NCBI GenBank assembly: GCA_037178975.1
Contig: JASJZH010000006.1
Location: forward strand, 2,542,001 to 2,606,000
Source: Oscheius tipulae
Lineage: Eukaryota > Nematoda > Chromadorea > Rhabditida > Rhabditidae
Length of the DNA: 64,000 nt
Reading direction: 5' to 3'
The position numbers and the translations under genes were made by a program. Below, piece after piece: positions 60,028 to 64,000 of the stretch. The notes under the pieces were generated by a model that worked only from the letters and a program-made list of their open reading frames with translations, was not told where the DNA came from and did no database searches. The stretch's first letter is position 1, and each line of letters starts with the position of its first letter.

Positions 60028-61113
60028 ATGTCTCAACCCCCGGTGACGGTCCTCGTTGTTGTCGACTGGACATTGCGATGTCTTACTCTATTCACAAACA
60101 TTTGGCTTTCAATCGCTATGCAGCGCTCTGGAGAGGTGAAAAAAATCTACATTTTCCTTATGATATACTGTCTCATATATCACGACATAATATGTGGATT
60201 CATCAACATCTTTCATGACATTCCAAGCTACTTTACAGAGTACAGTATTTTAATAACGTGTGAGTATTAATACAATCCAGAAGAACTCCGTTTTTCAGCA
60301 CCAATCCCATACGAAATACTTGTAGCCTTTTTATCTATTCAATGGTTCTTCGCCATGCTTTTCCTACCAGTCTTCTCCCTGATGCACTTTTTCGCGCTCT
60401 TCTTTCCTTTTGCTTTTCGAAGAATAAGGACTCGTTCTATACTGGGAATCATCTGTATTCTCTACGTATTAACTTTTATAATCATGATACCTCTTTTCAC
60501 ACCGTATTGCGGCTTTGTTTGGCACGGAGATGGAAAGTACTGGTCCAGTGACAGTATTACTCCTTACAACTGGCTCTACTTGGCTATGAACTACTGGCTA
60601 CAATTTGTATGTCTGGGGACCATGATTAGCGCCAACATTGCAATTTTGATCAAGCTATACATTTTTCGACAAAAGAATATCATTAACCATCAGACCGTGG
60701 CAGCAAGTATCAGTTCAAAGGGACCGACGCACGAGCCGCCCGCATATGAAATGTCCAGAAGAGTAATTTGTTAAGAAAATTTTTCTTTTACCGAATATTT
60801 CAGAACGTGCTCTCACCAGAAGCTCGGCTATCCATTAGTTTTATCATGTTAAGTGGCTGTTTCTTTGTATCCACATTATCGTTCAACCTTTTCTTAGGGT
60901 AAGCAAGTTTCGTAGAATGTCTACAATGATTTTAGGAGGACGGACCCAGTTTTCGGGTCGGTTCGTCTTATTTGCAGCTACATGAACATTCTTAAGTGGA
61001 TAATCTACTGGTAAACATCTGGTATCAAGGCTTGTAACACGATTTTCAGTCTCGGCAACAAGAAAATTAGAAAAACTTTCTTTTCTCCGTCTGCGGTCTG
61101 TGGGCGATCTTGA
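60028..61113 (+). CDS. Seven-transmembrane receptor, nematode chemoreceptor type (Srx-like)
   Basis: Five exons: 60028-60259, 60299-60762, 60804-60898, 60936-61010 and 61050-61113, giving 309 aa. Seven hydrophobic segments can be counted. After TM3 comes SLMHFFALFFPFAFRRIRT, matching the place and form of the N-R-F-x-A-I-x-F-P motif of Srx chemoreceptors, though the Asn-Arg is replaced. TM4-TM5 contain FIIMIPLFTPYCGFVWHGDG and two conserved-looking Trp/Tyr stretches; the tail GNKKIRKTFF resembles the N-P-x-x-R end of TM7. A long third intracellular loop carries Ser/Pro residues. Such receptors sense small molecules in amphid neurons. Family assignment (Srx against Srw or another solo family) is by resemblance only. 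Confidence 0.7.
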
Positions 61114-62281
61114 GTAGGATTTCAACTCGGTGTTATAAATCTTAATAATTGCATTATATAACAAGGAAGTTCACTTGACTAGTAAATTTGTTTACGTCAC
61201 TTTCCTTCAAAGGTTTTAAACCCTAAGTTAGAGCAACGCGTCGTTGCTGACAACTTCACAATGTTATCTTATCACAGAATCCGTTATTTTTCCTGCAAAT
61301 CCAATGAATCAAAGAGTATCTGATTACAAGATGCAGTGCGAAGCTTTTGAAGGTTTGAACTGTTAGAAAACGCAGACCGCATGAGAATGCAGAGAGTCAT
61401 GCGTTACCTTGTTAGTTTTTATGAGGAATTTGTGCAGAGTAACCGCAAACACGTCTTTTGTTTTGACTAGAACTGATAACGGCGGCCAAACTGCCAGAAA
61501 TTCACATATACTCGATGATAATTAGATAAAATAGAATGCAAATCCTATGGATAATGATTTCGATCAATCAGTATCAAGTCCGGAAACTGTCAATTATTGT
61601 TGATAGGATGGAATCCTTCAATCTTTCGGCCAATGTACAATGGGATGTCTTAAACAAAGATCTGACAATGCGACTGCAGATTTTATTTGGGACTCATAGG
61701 GATGTGACTGATCAGTGGATTAGGCAGAAAAGTTTTATTCTTCGGGTTATCTGTCTCTTCCAAGTTCGTTTAAGTTGGTTTGTTTAAGTTTGTCTTGGGT
61801 GCATTTTAGGTTAGATTGTCGGTCCACGTCATTTGGACACACTGACTGTAAACACTATCAGTCTGACCCAAGCCTAAGGTTCAAGAGTTATTATTGGAGA
61901 ATGGCACCATCTCGTCGCTGAAAAGCCTCCCCACTACAGTCCTATCTTGTGCGCGCAACTGCGGCTAATCTGCCTGTCCATCGTTATCTCATTTGTTGTG
62001 GCTCAATCGACTTTATCAGTTTCCACCTAGCCACGTGATCGAATAACTCCGCCTTATCGTTAGGGGTTTTATAGGCGTCCAGCAACTAGTCGCATCATTC
62101 ACACTGCTATACCAGCTGATAGCTATGTTTGTGGAACGGTCATTTGATTTTCGAAAAGTTTTCACTATCCTCCTTCTCATTGATCTATTAACCTAAGAAC
62201 GCATTTCCAGTTCTTTGTGTCGGCAGAGCTTAGGAGGCTCGCTCTCACAAAAGAAGGTGGCAGGCTTTTGGCTCTCTAACA
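61114..62281. other. Intergenic, nothing recognised
   Basis: About 1.2 kb upstream of the amine oxidase. The open frame at 61536-61787 has no motif. AACTCCGCC at 62046-62054 is a partial match to the CTCCGCCCC motif seen elsewhere. Confidence 0.45.
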
Positions 62282-64000
62282 ATGACTCGCATCGTCCTAG
62301 TTGCCCTAGTAGCATGTGGAATTACCGTCCAGGTTAGTATTTTTTTTATCGTATAAATAATGGACATCCTCAGAAAGAGTCGAAGAAATCAGAACCTTCT
62401 ATAGCGGTCGTCGGCGCGGGCATGGCAGGTCTTTCCGCCGCGCGTCGACTGACTGAGTTAGGATTGACCGACTTTGACATCTACGAAGGAGCAACCCGCA
62501 TTGGTGGACGTATCCACCCCATACCATACGGTATGCATGATGTTGTATCTATATAGTACCATCTACAGAGAATGGCTACCTCCAAATGGGAGCCCAATTC
62601 ATCAACGGCAAGAATAACCCAATCTATGAGATAGCTAACAAACTCAACGTGGTTGACTCAATACTTCCTGACACGGCACAATTCTCCAGGGCTGACTTCC
62701 TTTTCGGAAATCAGACCATTGACTGGTACCATTGTGTCTTTATTTAGTAGAAGTTTCGTTTCAGGGATGACATCGAAAAGTTCAAGGAGTTCGCTGAACC
62801 ATTGTATGACAAGTACAGAACAATGGTAAAGAACTACGACCTTCTCTCCCGCGTCTACACCATCAAGACGCTTTTCATGGAAGAATACAGCAACTTCTTG
62901 AAAAAGAACAACATTGTTGGCGAGAGGAAAAACGTCATGGATGCCATGATTCGCCCTTTCAGAACGTTCTGGGAATTCGAATGGGGAGGTGACTGGAAAG
63001 ATGTGAGTTTGTCCAAGAAGATGACGCGATCGGTCTTTGTCTTATTATGCGATGACGCATTTGTGAAACTGCTTTCGCGTGGGTGCGAGAACCACAAATA
63101 ACTGATTGTTTTTAGCTGAGTCCTCGAGTCCTTGCCGAGTTCAATCAGATGAGTTCCGAAGGAGATTCTTTCACTACAGGACCCGTCGGCTTCAAGGCAA
63201 TCATCGACTATATGCATGAAGGAGTCGCGCCGAAACACTTCCAATTCAACAAGACTGTCACCAACATACAGTACGGAACTGATGGAGTTTACATTACGAC
63301 TCAGCAGGACGGCAGAATCAAGAAGAGATACGATTACGTTATCGTGACCGCCTCTCTCGGGCATCTGAAGAAGTTCCACAAGAAGCTGTTCACACCAGCT
63401 TTGCCAAGATCCAAAGTTGAAGCCATCGAGAAGATTGGATTTGGTGGAAACTGCAAGATCTTCTTCCGCTGGGAGACACCATTCTGGAAGAACGGGACCA
63501 ACTATCTCACTCCTCTCCCTATTGAAGGAAAAGCTCGTGACAGCCTCGATCCCTTTGAGGTTGAAATGAACACCTTGGAGGTAGTCAGCTGGGCTCCGAA
63601 CACTCTGATGGCTTTCATTGGTGGTGCTGGACATGAACTTGTGGACAACATGGACGATGCCGATATCTCGTCCAAAGTTACAACTCTTTTCCGTGACATG
63701 ATGAACGATCAGACGATTCCTCCTCCCAGCCAGATTATCAGGTATTAGTGTTTCGGTGCAGTGCTTACAAAAAGTTTTCAGAACAAAACTGACTAAGAAC
63801 GACCTTCTGCTTGGATCCTATTCGTATTTGAGCAAAGATCAGGCTCAGGCCGGAATCAGCCACTCTCGTCTCGGAATCCCGGTTAAGATTGATGGCAGAC
63901 CACGAGTCTTCTTCGCTGGAGAAGCTACCCATCACCGCCTCTTCCAGACAACCGTTGGAGCTTACATGAGTGGTCGTCGGGATGCTGATAGAATACTGAA
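62282..64000 (+). CDS. Secreted flavin-dependent polyamine (spermine) oxidase-like amine oxidase, 3' end cut by the window
   Basis: Six exons: 62282-62332, 62374-62530, 62569-62725, 62765-63002, 63116-63741 and 63782 to beyond 64000. About 482 residues are visible. A signal peptide (MTRIVLVALVACGITVQ) is followed by the FAD ADP-binding fold IAVVGAGMAGLSAARRL, then EGATRIGGRI, LQMGAQFINGKNNP (the substrate-side His is replaced by Asn compared with GAxWIHG), YVIVTASLGHLKK, the W-E-T-P-F-W substrate strand and the C-terminal FAD-binding FFAGEATHHRLFQTTVGAYM. The family oxidises spermine or spermidine and releases H2O2. Most animal members are cytosolic or peroxisomal, so secretion is notable. 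The sequence is open to the last base and seems only a few residues short of the end. Confidence 0.88.

Noticed and set aside
62855-63634. 259-codon open frame on the minus strand
   Set aside because: Antisense shadow of the long amine oxidase exon.

Overview
The window is a piece of nematode nuclear chromosome. Evidence: many very short introns (mostly 35-45 nt, GT...NAG); genes whose ATG lies 0-20 nt downstream of a 3' splice site (the arrangement left by spliced-leader trans-splicing); and several nematode-type families: an FLP-34 neuropeptide precursor, a ground-like protein, an ET-module-like secreted protein, a chemoreceptor-like 7TM protein, a GLB-1-type globin and a levamisole-receptor-type non-alpha nAChR subunit. 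The species cannot be named from the sequence alone. Coding sequences below were built by hand by joining exons at splice sites. Nearly every complete model keeps phase at each junction and ends on a codon boundary.

Layout. 0-2.1 kb: a decayed LINE tail, then a HINT3-like phosphoramidase (-). 2.1-7.3 kb: non-coding, ending in a CT-rich/GC-box promoter-like block. 7.3-13.3 kb: a DSL-domain Notch ligand (+), an essential myosin light chain (+) and a four-TM claudin-like protein (+). 14.1-16.0 kb: the five-exon flp-34 neuropeptide gene (-), with no exon long enough to stand out as an ORF. 16-25.8 kb: a gene desert. 25.8-35.3 kb: an MPPED-type metallophosphoesterase (+), an ET-module-like protein (-), a globin (-), a CYP4-like P450 with a broken splice donor (+) and eIF3 subunit K (-). 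35.5-39 kb: a 922-residue ankyrin-repeat/GH20-like fusion (-) whose catalytic Asp-Glu pair is missing. 40.3-44.7 kb: a non-alpha nAChR subunit (+) and a membrane-anchored 3-mercaptopyruvate sulfurtransferase (+). 44.9-50.4 kb: a cytosolic sulfotransferase (-), a small unknown multi-exon gene (+) and a Ser-rich acidic unknown protein (-). 51.7-58.8 kb: a class 3 fatty aldehyde dehydrogenase (-), a 422-bp inverted-repeat transposon with an 8-bp target duplication, NADH-cytochrome b5 reductase (+) and a ground-like protein (-). 60.0-64 kb: a 7TM receptor (+) and a secreted polyamine-oxidase-like flavoenzyme (+) that runs off the window end.

There is no sign of operons: neighbours are on mixed strands and well spaced. 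Functions are a typical mix of lipid/xenobiotic oxidation and conjugation (P450, FALDH, cytochrome b5 reductase, sulfotransferase), signalling (DSL ligand, FLP-34, nAChR, GPCR, ground-like) and housekeeping (eIF3K, HINT3, myosin light chain). The best leads are the ankyrin-GH20 pseudoenzyme, the P450 splice-donor lesion, the flp-34 gene, the MITE and the two unknown genes at 47.1-47.9 kb and 49.0-50.4 kb.
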